Origin: Edaphochlamys debaryana
Taxonomy: Eukaryota > Chlorophyta > Chlorophyceae > Chlamydomonadales
Assembly (NCBI GenBank): GCA_016858145.1
Contig: JAEHOE010000009.1
Span: forward strand, 620,001 to 684,000
Direction: 5' to 3'
Length of the DNA: 64,000 nt
This document shows, one piece after another, positions 12,701 to 23,817 of the stretch. Within the stretch, counting starts at the first letter, position 1. Each line of letters opens with the position of its first letter. The notes below the pieces were generated by a model. That model was not told the DNA's origin. It made no database searches and worked only from the letters and a program-made list of their open reading frames with translations. The position numbers and the translations under genes are program-made.

Positions 12701-14477
12701 AGTACACGCACATGTAGAACTTGGTGGCGGGCGCATCGGGGCAGGCCTGGGTGCTCCACAGGATGTAGTTCGTGATCTCATTCGCGCATGCCGTACCGTC
12801 TGTCGTACAATGGGCCATGGGGGAGAGGCCGGGGTTTAAGGGCGCAAGGCAGGCGGAGCGAAGGGTGGTCGTCAGCGAGGACCGAGGAGGCGTGTGCTGC
12901 GTGTTTGCATGGAGGTTTGCATGTCGCAAGGTCTAGTGGCGTACAAGGCCACTGCATGCGCTCTCCAGGTGCGCGAGCGCGAGAACAGCAACGGCAGCCG
13001 AGGGAGGCGGGCATAGCCCCCGCGTCTAGCACACAAGCAACGAGGCTACCTAGCACTACACGGAGCGGTACGCGCAGTAGAGGGAAGGGGGCGGGGTTCG
13101 ACGTTCGAGACCCGAAGAGGTATCGACCCTTTGCAACCACCATGGTGCTTGGCCGCATGGGCCGCATGGCCCATGCCGTACACGTACGGTGCATGTACGG
13201 CACATGCATGCTCGGCCTCAGGGATGGCGGCGCCCAACGCCCCCCAGCGGACCCTGCCCCCAAGCTCCTGGGTTGCCCCTCGCCCCGTCCCCCCAGGATA
13301 GCACCACCCACCAGGAGTAACGACGCAGCGGTTGGCGCGGTCGGCCCGGCACTTGGCCTTGCCCTCGGGTGTGGCCTGAAGGGGTGAAGGGGTGAAGGGG
13401 TGAAGGGGTGAAGGGGAGGATGACACCAAGCGGGGCTGCGGGTGTGGTCTGAAGGGGGCGAAGGCATGGAGCTTCAAGACATCGGAGGGCAACGTCTCGG
13501 TATTGGGGGGGCTTGCAGGCTCCGAGCCCTCTCCCATGAGAAACGCAGCGGTCCACCTCCTTAGGGCCAACACACTTGTTCAGCCACACGGCTTCCGACT
13601 GATGCCCAGGTCAGCCCTTACGGTACGCACTGTGCTAATGGTCTGGCATGCTGCGGCAGCCTTGGCGGCCTGGATGGCGATCCTGGTAGTGGGGCAGAGG
13701 AAGGCGGACATGGGTTGGAGACGTTGGGAGTGGGCCAGAGTTTGGTACACGGTGCTGGCGAGTGAGAGCCGGCTGCTCAGGCGCCCCGCCGGGGGTAGGT
13801 TGCACAGGGCCCGCTTTGCTTGGCATGCAAGCCTAGGCCCTTGGCATGCAGGCTCAGCAGTCGCTTGCTCACTTGGCGTAGGTGCTGCCGGTCTTGCCGA
13901 CGGTGGAAGCGAGGCCGGCGGTGAACGTGGGGCTGCGGGGTGTGGGAGCGCAGGGGACGGAGTCAGGGGCGTGCTGGTGCGCCAGCTCGACCCTGCGCGA
14001 CATGGGTTACCCTCCCAGAGAAACGTTTTGGGCACAAGTTCCTCCTTGAGAGCACATAGCCGGTGCAGATTTATGTCTACGCCACACGCGTACGAGTACG
14101 TATGGGCTGGCCAGCGGCGCGGCGAAACGGCGCATGTGCGCCACTCGAACATTGCACACTCACTTAGGCATGCACATCGGGTTGGTCACCATCAGTCCGC
14201 GTTCGTCGTAGGCCGCGGGAAGGAACATACACGCCGGGCCCCTGCGCGGCGCACACAGTACTGTCGAACCGACATGCGGGACTCGAATGTCGACGCATGA
14301 GAGGCAGACTTACAGCTTCGGGGGCGCCTTGGGAGGCGCGTGGCGAGGCGGGGGATGCATTCCAAACAGAGTTCGCCGGTATGCAATCTCCTCTGCGTGC
14401 GTCCGGCTGCGAACGCCGCGGATACCCGCCGCACATGCGAGGACCACGACCAGAGCCAAAATCGCGTGACGAGCCAT
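9793..14477 (-). CDS. Secreted cysteine-rich protein, function unknown
   Basis: Fourteen exons read downward: 14314-14477, 14164-14241, 13873-13932, 13557-13598, 13312-13375, 12693-12799, 12434-12487, 12065-12128, 11795-11870, 11393-11510, 11146-11234, 10622-10707, 10223-10287 and 9793-9855. The product is about 376 residues. It opens with a clear signal peptide (MARHAILALVVVLACAAG). The mature part holds about 20 Cys spread evenly, suggesting a disulfide-rich extracellular or wall protein. It includes stretches such as CAKHPECEWSVDGWFQ and ADPDCGCTYLNATDLPT; NAT is an N-glycosylation sequon. No known domain was recognised. All junctions are in phase except exon 3 to exon 4, which is one base short: the donor reads AAGTGAGC where AAGGTGAGC would restore both frame and consensus. 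The exon 4 donor (13556) is weak and chosen for phase. Other boundaries are well supported. Confidence 0.7.
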
Positions 14478-15533
14478 CTTGACGCAGCAGAGCAGCAGGT
14501 AGAAATAAAGATGTATGTAAGTCTGTAAGCGCTCGACGTTTTATATCAGCAAGCAGCAGAGTGACCCCCATTCTGGCTCATCCCGCCAACCGCCGTCCTG
14601 AGCCTTCCTGGACAACTTCTGATATGCTTAGTATGCTTGATGCATAGTCATGTGCGTATCCCCCTGTGTTCAGCACTACCTATTACCTTGATGGTGCGGC
14701 TCGTCTGGCTCTTGTGATTCTTGATGTCGGGCCTCGGGCAAGGTCGGCGGGCTGGGTCAGGCTTCAGACTGCCTCGCTCTGCTTGTCGCTGGTTGTCCGC
14801 AAGACGCAACGCGTAGCCTCCTCACGTCCCCTCCGGCACGAGGTGTGACCACGACTTCCTACATGACGAGCCAGCCGGCTCGGACGACGTACAGACTTCG
14901 CTAGGGTCCCCCGTCCCCCCTTCGCTAGGGTCCCGGCTACGCTTCACAGGCATTCTGCGTCCGCCATGCATCCTCCCCACACACCGGTTCCGCCCCTGCG
15001 CCCACAGGTCTGTGAAGTTGGCGACCACGCCCTACGCCCCTCTGGGCCCCTCACCATGCTTCGTTGATGTCTTCTACCCCCTGCGTTCTCAATCCATCTC
15101 CCGCGCTCCGGCAATGCACCAATCCATCCCCCTCTGTTCCCCGGCCACGCACTGCTCGTGTCCGTGTCTATCCTCACCCCAACAATTCGGCCTACTGGAC
15201 AGGTGCTCTATCTATGATCTAGAGGTGCTCTGTAACACACCAATACTTCTACCGGTGTCATGCTTTGGTGCTACTTACTGGTGTGCAAAGCACAAGATGA
15301 GAGCCCACCCTCGCCCGCCCGGCCATTGGCGTCTGGCATGTGGCCCCCCTCCACCCAGCCTGCCCCCACCCGCAGCGCCACGCCCCCAGCCTCAGCTGCG
15401 TGCCTGGACGCCCCCACCCCCATCCGCCTGTACAGTCTCCCTCTTCCCCCCTCCCCTCACCCTTGCCCCCAGCCCAGTACAACCCCAGCAACGGCACACC
15501 AGACACCACCCACACCCCACCCAGTTCGCTCGT
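14478..15533. other. Intergenic: promoter side of the cysteine-rich gene
   Basis: Lies between two minus-strand genes. It should hold the promoter and leader of the gene starting at 14477 and the 3' UTR of the phosphatase gene. No TTACA signal for the phosphatase was found in it. A near-repeat of a 12-base CTAGGGTCCC-type unit occurs at about 14900-14937. No coding exons seen. Confidence 0.4.
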
Positions 15534-18500
15534 TCAGTCCCTGTGGACTCGCTGTCGCCAGTAACGCTTTCGCTTCCCCTCGGCGCCCCCACCCACCCGC
15601 TGTCCCCTCGCGTGTCCGGCCTCCCGCTCCCGTTCCTCCCCACTCTCCGCCACCCCGGCCCCGGGGCCCTGCCGCTGAGCCTCACCACGCCGCCCCTCCC
15701 GCGCCGTCTCCTGGCCCCTGCCCTCCATCACCGACTTCGCCGCCTCGCTCTCGCTCTTGCCCTCGCCCTCTGCCTCCTTCCCCCGCACCTCGCTCTCGCT
15801 CTTGCCCCTCTCCTTACCCGAGCCCTCGCCCTCCGCGCCCCGCACCTCCCGCGCTGCCTCCCAGCTCCCGGCCTCCTCCCGCTCCGCCTCCGCCTCCGCC
15901 TCCCTGCTGGCCACCTCGCGCCCCGCCTGTGGGAGGAGGAGGGAGCATGCAGGGACAGCACCACAGACCCCCGTGTCACGTGTCAGGCACACGGTTTGCT
16001 GGACCGACCGACAGGCTTAGCCGCCAGCCCAGAACCAGCCCAGTCCCAACTCCACGTGTCAGGCCAAGGCAACTCTGCTGGCACGAATGCACCCGGGCTC
16101 CAGGCGTCCCAACCCTCGACTCAACGTATTCCTCACGTCTCAACCCAACCCCGTACAATCAAAACCTGCATCAGTGTCCCCCGTACGACCCCACCCCGCA
16201 ACCCCATCCACCCCTCACCATGAACTGCTCACCCCAGCCCGCGGGTCGGCCCTTGGCTGGTCGGACGGCTGTCCAACCCCAACTGCCGACCCTGTCCCGA
16301 TAACAGGATGGACACACGCCCGCAACCCCGCACCCCAAGCCCGCCCCACCATGAACTGCTCCGCCCAGCCCGGGGGCTTGGTGAGCTCAAAGGAGTCCAG
16401 CAGCCGCCCATCGTCGTCCGCCACCACCTCCACGGCCAGCTTGGTGCCGGTGACCTGGGGGGGGGCAGGAGCGCGAGTCAGCGTTAGTCAGCCTTAGTCA
16501 GACCGCTCCCGCGGGCAGGGCCCTAGGACCATATGGGCCCACACGCTCGTCCCGGTGCCGGGCCCGAAGACGTGGGCATCTCACCTTGACTCAGAGTGCA
16601 TCGCAACGCATCGCATCCCATCTCGCGCAGACTGAAACGACCCACAGTACCAGGCACGTGAAACCCCACCTGGATGCGGGTGTGCCCCCACCACAGCCCC
16701 TCCCCCCGGGTGGCCATCATGCCCCATCTGCGTTCCACAAGTTATTCTACTGAGGGTCCCGCCCCCCCGCCCCCCCCAGGTGCTGCCTCTGTCGCACCCA
16801 CCTTGATCCGGGTGTAGCCCCACCACAGGCCCAGGCTCTCGAGCCACGCGGGGGGAGGGTCTTGCAGGTTGAAGGACTGGGGTGGGGGGGGGCAAGCGGT
16901 GGGGTGATTGTGGCGTGGGGTGATGGGGTGGGGAGGGGGACCAGGGACGGTCCTTGCACCCAACCCCAACCCGCACAAACAAGCGCTTCTACCTGGGTAA
17001 CGCTCGTGCGCACTCCCCCTCTCACCCCTCTCCTACCAATCCCCCCTTCCTCATCTTACCTTCGCCCCCCTCCCACCCCCCTGCCCCCACGTAACCCCCA
17101 CGTAACCCCCACCCCCTCTCACCATGCCCGCCCCCGCGTTGCCGATGATCATGTGCACCGGCGCCCCCGCGGTGCCGTCGGGCTTGGACTGCTGGCACTC
17201 CCCCCGGTAGAGGGGGCAGGTGCGCTGGTACGTGTGGTGGTGGCCGTGCAGGGTCAGGTCCACCTGACAGGGGGGGAGAGGGAAGGGGGGAGGGAGTTGA
17301 CAGGGTGAACCAGCCACACCGGGTGAACCAGCCACACCCCTACCAGTCCTCTCACAGACCATCAGGGCGCAAGGCCCGTCCCGACCCAAAGCCCGTCCCT
17401 CCCCAACATCTAGTTGCTGATCTGTCTGCCGTACCTGGTACTGCAGCATGAGATCCTCGTACGTGTCCCTCAGCTGCTGGGCCACTGGCTGGTCGCCGTC
17501 AGGCCTTCGGGGGGGGGGAAGGCAGGAGGGCAGGGAGGGTATGGGAAGGAAAGCAACCGTGATGCCGTGCCCCGCACGTTGCGTCATTGGGCCCTCCCTC
17601 TTTACCCCTTCCCCTACTTTCCCCCTTCCCCTGTGCCCCCCCGTCGCCTGCCCCGTTTTGCTATCCCCCCCTCACAAAAGTGCCGAAGGCGGCCTTCCCC
17701 ACTTCCCTCGGCCCCTCCCTTCTGTCTACCCTCCTATCTCCCTCCCCCCCTTTCCCTCCCCCCCCCCCCCCACCACATGGTGTTGGTTGAGGCCACGTAG
17801 TGAGGGCGGTGCCCCCCCAGCACCAGCCAGGGGGTGCGGCGGCGGTCCACGGACTTGAGGGTCTGGGGGTCAGGGGGGAGGTTGGGGGGAAGAGGGCAGG
17901 GTAGGGGTGGCAGTTGGGACGAGAGAGGAAGGGCGAGGAGCCTCTATCATGACCGAGTAAGGCGTGTGGGATGAAGGGGGCAGGAGGATGAGATAAGAAC
18001 GATTATGCGGGGATTGACGAGCGGACCCGCAACGCCGCCGCCTCGCACCTGCACGATGAACTTGTACTGCTCCGTACCCGGGCCGAACTGGTGCTCCGTA
18101 CTGTACTGGATGAAGTACACGGGCCCGTACTCGAAACTGTACCACTGCTTGTCGTAGCCTGTCACATGCACCAAGGGAGGTGCGGGAGAGTAAGCTCCCT
18201 TGCACCGGACGGGTCGCGTCCGTGCCGCCCCTTCCACATGCCTTCGCCTTTCAAGCCCCCTATTGCGTGATTGCGCGGTGTGGGCGCTTCTCACACACGG
18301 ACCACGCTTCCCGGCCCACACGAGCAGCCGTTCACACATGAGGGTTGTGGGTGCTTCTAAATGCGCCAAAGCTTTTGAGCGACAGCGGCAAGCCCCAAAA
18401 CCTCACCCTGCTGGGGCATGGCGAATCGGTGCTCGTACGGCACGCCGCACTCGCCGCCGCTGTCCTCAACGCCAAACATGTCAGCCCTGCGCGGCGGATA

Positions 18501-21500
18501 GACAGGCACGAACGCTGAACCTACAAAGCAAAAGATCAAGGCCGGCCCGAGGAAGCAAAGGTATATCTGATTATCTGGAACGTGGGCTCGTCCTCCCTGA
18601 GCGTCCCGCGTGGGGCTCACGTGTTGGGCCAGTCGCGCTCGTGATTGCCCGGCGCCACCATGTACGGCAGTACGGACGCGATGGGCTCGATCTGGTGGAA
18701 GAAGTTATCCCACTGGCTGCCGTAGCCCCTGACAGGACGTTGGGGGGGAGGGGGGGAGGGGGGGAGGGGAGAGTTGCAAAGACGAGGACACAGGGCGTGG
18801 AGGCGGGTGCCCTCAGCGTCACGAGGTACCATCAGTCGCCCCGCCTCCGGCAATGGGCCGCCGGGCCATGGACGTCACGGCGCACGCGCACGGAACGTGT
18901 ACGGCACGCACCTGGCGTACGACAGATCTCCGTTGTGCAGCAGCAGGCCCACGGGGTCGGCCCCCCCCAGGTGCTTGGCCATGCGGGATGTGGTGTTGAG
19001 GGAGGCCACCATCTCACTCCCCACCAGCGACCCGTCCACCTGTCAGGGGGGGGAAGGGAAAGGGGGTATTTGAAGCTGAGCTTGCAAAGCTCATATCGGG
19101 TGTTGGGGGAAGGGGAGCTATCCTATCCAGTCCGGTCAACGGTATTCGTCCGGTCCGGCCCTGTCCAGTCCTGTCCTGTCCGGTCCGTACCTCGGCCTGC
19201 CCCATGTCCGCCACCGCCAGGATGTGGGCCGTGGAGTGGGGCCCGGTCTCGGGGGGCGTCACGAACGAGCGCTCCTCGCTCCATCCGCCCCAGTTGCTGG
19301 CCTGCAGCCGCCGAAGGGGTGGGGCGTGCGGGGTGGGGGTGGGGGGGTACTGTTGAAGGATTCCATGCTAGGATTCGAGCGGGAAGTTCAGTTGAACAGG
19401 CGGAGCCCGCGCGCGAAGCACCCAGCAGCCCACGGCACCCCGCGCAAAACCGTAACCCGAATCGAAAAAGCCGCTCACCGGGTCCCCCACTCGGTAGTAG
19501 TAGCGGGTGGCGGGCGCCAGGCCCCTCATGTGAGCCACGTGGTGGAACCCAGCGTCGATCCACCCCACCTGACAGGAGGGGTGGGGGGTAGAGGGGGGGG
19601 GACCGAGGTAGGGGAAGGACCGTGGGAACAGGGGCGGTTATGGAGAGCTCCCCTCCTTTGAGGCAATGCTCGCGCTGAACCGTGCGGTCCCCTTACGCAA
19701 GGCTCTCAGGAACCCTCCCAAAGAGCCCACGCATCCATATTCCCGCCGCCTTGCGCCCCGCCCCCCCCCGATAGCCCCATCCCCTCGCCCCCCCCCCCCC
19801 CCGCCCTTGCCACACCCTCCTTCCACGGCCCCCAGACGACCCGCCTCACCCCCACGGCCGCCCCTCCGCACTGGTCGTCCCTCTCGTAGCGCCGGGTGCG
19901 GGCGGCGGCTGTGTTTGGATAGGCGGGGCCCTCGTCGCCGCCCCTGCCCTTGTAAGTCACCGGGGAGGGGCCCCAGCGGACCTGCACATTACAAAGCGAG
20001 GAACAAGCACGGGAGGAATACCGTAGGTTGCCGAGAGGTTTGCAGCAAATGGCGTCTGTCTCGGCCTTCCGGCGGCACCCTGGGACCGGGCGTCCGGCCG
20101 CTGTGGCCTCCCAACCCAGGAGCAACACGCGGGCACCGTCACGCAAGGACCGAGCCAGGGGGTAGGGCAGGTGGCTGCATGCGCACCTGAGGGGACGGGA
20201 TGGGGTCCCGCGTGTTCCAGACGACGCGCATCTCCCTGCAGGGGGGGGGCACGGGATGGCGGCAGGCACCCGGACGCGTGAAAGCAAGGAGATACCGTAA
20301 CCCCGGTACGACGGCATCTGGCATCGCTTCTCGGGAACGCCAGGATGGCGGTAGGCACTGGGAATGATGAGCGATGGGGAGACCAGAGAGAGACACAGGG
20401 GATGGACACCGGGGCAGGCAGGAGACCTTGGCACGGGGGGTTACGGCAGAGGCGCTAGGTCGATAGCGTGCCGGGTCGTTGACGCGACGGCATCTGCCAT
20501 CTCCGGCAGCAGTGCGGGCGTGCTGCAACGCGCCTGCGCTTACGCCGCCGGGGCTCGTCCCGGGGACGCCAGGACGCGGCCCGGTGCAAGGGCAAGGGGC
20601 ATGAAGTGCGGCGCGTGCGAGTGTGGATGGTCCCCGCAGGACGCGGGTGGTCCCCCGAGGTGGTCCCTCACTTGTTGGTGGCTCCGAGGCTGAGGTGGAT
20701 CTGCAGGGGTTGGTCGGGTTGCATGACCTGCGGGGGGCAGGCGGGTGGAGGAGAGCGGGGCCGCTGGGGATGACAGGGCCGAGGTAAGGGGCCAATACCA
20801 CTCTTCCACTGCACACGTCACCCCCTCACCGCGCAACAGCCAACTTATAATCACTCTTCACATGCCTCCCAATCTCCAATCACCCAGAAGCCCCCCCCTC
20901 TCTCACCCAGATGCCCTTGCTCCGCGCCACCTCCACGGGGCGGTCGAAGCCGTTGCGCATGAGCACGAAGGCCATGACCCAGCGGTAGCTGATCAGCCGG
21001 AAGCTGCGAATATGTGTGCGGGGGGGGGGGGGGGCGCAGGAGCGGGGAAGAGATTCAAGGGGACAACCACGGGGAGCAGGCGGACTGGGAGTGGGTGGGG
21101 GAAGGTTGTTGTGAGGGTGGGAGGCTGCGTGTTTGGGGCTGCGTGCAGGACCACGTCATCCAGCCCCGACCCGCGCTCTCACCTCAACCCCGCGCTGCTC
21201 TTGCGCCCGCTCAGCCCCTGCTCACCGCAGCCCCTCCCGCTGCACTGCGCGTGCTGCGGGTCCCCACCCGTCCTTGCCCCCAGCTTAGCCCCTTCCACTG
21301 CAGCCCCTTAACAGCACCGTGCGAGCTGCGCGGCCCCCGCCCACGGCCTCCACCCGCTGCCCCTACCTGAGCTTGCCGGTGCCGTTGAGCAGGTGGCTGG
21401 GGTCTCCGGCGCAGAACTTCCATTTGACGGGGGCGGTCTGTGTGGTGTTGGCCTGGTCGCTCACAATGAGGGCCACCCAGTCGTCGAAGCGAGGGTCCTC

Positions 21501-22012
21501 CACGCCCGACCAGGAGACCGTGAACCACTCGCCCCGACCTGACAGGGGGAGGAGGGAGGAAGTGGGGGGAGATGTTTGGGGGGGGATAGGGGGAGGGGGG
21601 AGAGGAAGGGTATCGGTAGACGTGGCGGAGGCGGGTGCGGCCTTCGAGCCGCGCCCCTGCGTGTGGCCTTCCTAACTATCCTCTGCCCCTGTTCCCGCAT
21701 GTGCGTACCGTCGTACAGCTCAGTGCGGTCGGGCTGGATCGAGATTTTGGGGTCCAGTGCTTGGGTCACGGCCCGCACGGCGACACGCTCCAGCGGCTGG
21801 TGTAGACCCGCCACGCTCAGGGAGTCGGGGACCGAGGGCTCTGGCCCCGTGGAGGGTGTGTATGTGTAGTGAGGCTGTTGCGAGCGGATCTGGCCGCGGG
21901 CTTGCTGCTGCCGGAATCGGCCGGGGTGGATGGCCGAGAGAGCCGGGATGGCAAGGGCTACGGCTACCAGCAGGGCCAGCGACCCCGCGCGCAGCCCTAG
22001 CTGGCGCGGCAT
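15534..22012 (-). CDS. Purple acid phosphatase, secreted
   Basis: Eighteen exons, all in phase: 21709-22012, 21367-21538, 20907-21003, 20672-20727, 20187-20235, 19850-19981, 19479-19568, 19191-19301, 18912-19039, 18621-18728, 18407-18486, 18049-18158, 17774-17862, 17435-17504, 17123-17263, 16802-16876, 16350-16454 and 15534-15926; 769 residues. A signal peptide spans about 1-27. An N-terminal fibronectin-like region ends in [10 protein letters not shown]. The metallophosphoesterase core follows with all five motifs: VADMG (Asp332), GDLSYA (374-379), GNHE (407-410), GGHRP (495-499) and GHHH (539-542). These supply the Fe-Me ligands, so an active phosphomonoesterase is expected. The last exon adds about 130 residues of Glu/Lys/Arg/Ser-rich low-complexity tail, unusual for the family. 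Its true end is uncertain because an alternative donor lies near 15680. The likely role is scavenging phosphate outside the cell or in the vacuole. Confidence 0.9.
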
Positions 22013-22344
22013 CGTCTGCCTGGCCCAGCCGGTGTGCAGGCGGCGTATGGGCAGGGCCTCGCGAAGCGGAATGAGGCCACGCGTGCGGTTATGCGTTCAG
22101 GGAGCCCCTATAACCAGGGGTTGGACAGTGTTGAGCTATGCTAGTTTACAGGGATGCGTTAAGGCTGGCAGAGTGCACCGGGGGCTTTGAGCGCGGATGC
22201 GTGCCCCCCATTGGCAGGTTCGCCCCTGGGTCCGCCCAAGGTGCCTTCTGCGCAAACACGTGCACCTGCGTCTTCAGGAGCATTTAACTAGCGGCAGTCT
22301 CTCAGACCTAGCTCTGTAGCTTTTACCCAGCACAGGCAGGAAGA
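22013..22344. promoter_or_regulatory. Shared divergent promoter region
   Basis: 332 bp separate the start codons of the minus-strand acid phosphatase and the plus-strand V-ATPase subunit G gene. Both promoters and 5' leaders must fit here. No clear TATA box was seen. The assignment rests on gene layout only. Confidence 0.5.
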
Positions 22345-23030
22345 ATGCAGGTCTCTCCCTCTAGCGACGGCATTCAGAAGCTGCTTGCCGCTGAGTCTGA
22401 GGCTCAGCGCATTGTCGGCGAGGCTCGCAAGGGTGAGCAGCAACTTGGGCAGCTGGTGGTCGCTGTGATGGAGAATTGACGCCGCTTGCTCTGCACTTGC
22501 AGCCAAGGGCGACCGCCTGCGCCAAGCTAAGGCGGAGGCCGAGAAGGAGATTGCTGCCTACCGCTCGGAGCGCGAGGGTGCATACCAGAAGAAGATTGCC
22601 GAGGTGGGTGTTCGGCCGCGCGCAATCGCGGCGTAGGGTGTTCGGGGACAGTGCGACTGACCTGCTCATGCCCTCTCCCCTACATTCCACAGGGCTCCAG
22701 CGGGTCGCAGGCCACTTTCCAGCGGTTGCAGAGCGAGACCGCCCTCGCGGTCCAGAAGATCCAGGCCGATGTGAAGGCCAAGAAGGGCGAGGTGCGTGAA
22801 CAGCTTCGTGGGGTCGAGGACATTATACGGGTGGCTGGAGAGGGGTGCTTATGGCCTGGCCAGGCCACCACGGGTTGAAGGGGGTTTGGCGGGGGGGTGG
22901 CCACGGCCGCTGTGTCTCGCACGCGCGCCTGTTAGAACCTTTGTCCCTCCCATAAGTTGACCTTGCCCGTGTTCCCTTAACTCAGGTCATGGACATGCTC
23001 ATGAACTACGTGACCACCGTGCGCTTCTAA
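22345..23030 (+). CDS. V-type H+-ATPase subunit G
   Basis: Four exons: 22345-22432, 22503-22603, 22693-22791 and 22986-23030, phases 1, 0, 0; 110 residues, the normal length for the family. The start MQVSPSSDGIQKLLAAESEA and the following charged helix (KAEAEKEIAAYRSEREG) are typical of subunit G, part of the peripheral stalk that pairs with subunit E and holds V1 against Vo in vacuolar and endomembrane H+ pumps. The C-terminus ends VMDMLMNYVTTVRF. The protein is almost wholly helical with no membrane segment, as expected. Start choice: first ATG, which gives the conserved N-terminus. The gene sits head-to-head with the acid phosphatase gene. Confidence 0.93.
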
Positions 23031-23817
23031 GCGGCTTGGAGCTCTGCATGGACTTGACGGGGGAGGAGCGGCTGGGGAGGAGCGGCGCTGCTTGCCCAAG
23101 CCCTAGCGTGACTGCCGACGAACGCGTCGGGACGCTTACTGGGTGCCATGTGAGGGGCAAGGGCTCGGCGGTTAGGAACGCTGCTCGGGCGCTCGGGGGG
23201 ATGACTTGACGTTCGGACACTTCGACATCTTGACTTGGGCTTTTGATTGACTGTCCGCGAGAAGCATACGGATGGTATGGGGCTCTGCTTATTCGGTGTT
23301 ACAGAGGCTGGAGGTGTTAATGGGTTAGGGCGTGCGCCTCGCATATGTGGGTTTGTGGTGGTGGGCGGCTGTGGGGCGGGGGCCGGCGGGGGACACGCGT
23401 GTGTCACGGGGCGGGAGCTATACGGTCGGGCGTGCCGTTGCCGGTGGCTTCCCGCGCATGCAGCTTTTAAGACCTCGCTTCCGGCAGACCACCGCGTTAT
23501 TACTTGTATTCCCAACCTATTCACACACAACCCGGCTTATTCGTGGTCAGCTTATTGAGCCACACCCTCCCTTAGTACACGCATCCTTCACCAGCTCGCT
23601 GCGCTGCTGTCTCCCAGCGGCTTGGCTTGACGACGATGTTGTGTGTGGAGCCAGCAGCTCCGCACAGTAAACGGTGTTGAGGTGTCGCGCGACGCTTGAC
23701 TTGGTTTCCGAGCCGAGCTTCTAGTCGGCAGGCACGCCTCTACCTAGCTTCGACAGCCTGGCTTCGACATCGACGCCATATACCTTTGCCTCAGCATCAA
23801 CCCAGCTTGCTCACACT
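23031..23817. other. 3' UTR and intergenic region
   Basis: Follows the V-ATPase subunit G gene and precedes the glycosyltransferase gene. No exons were seen and no TGTAA motif was found by eye, so the polyadenylation site is unresolved. Confidence 0.4.

Noticed and set aside
15012..16303. Long plus-strand open frames (400 and 347 codons) over the phosphatase 3' region
   Set aside because: Pro/Leu/Ser-rich frames antisense to a well-supported exon and C-rich introns; no start context, splice logic or domain.
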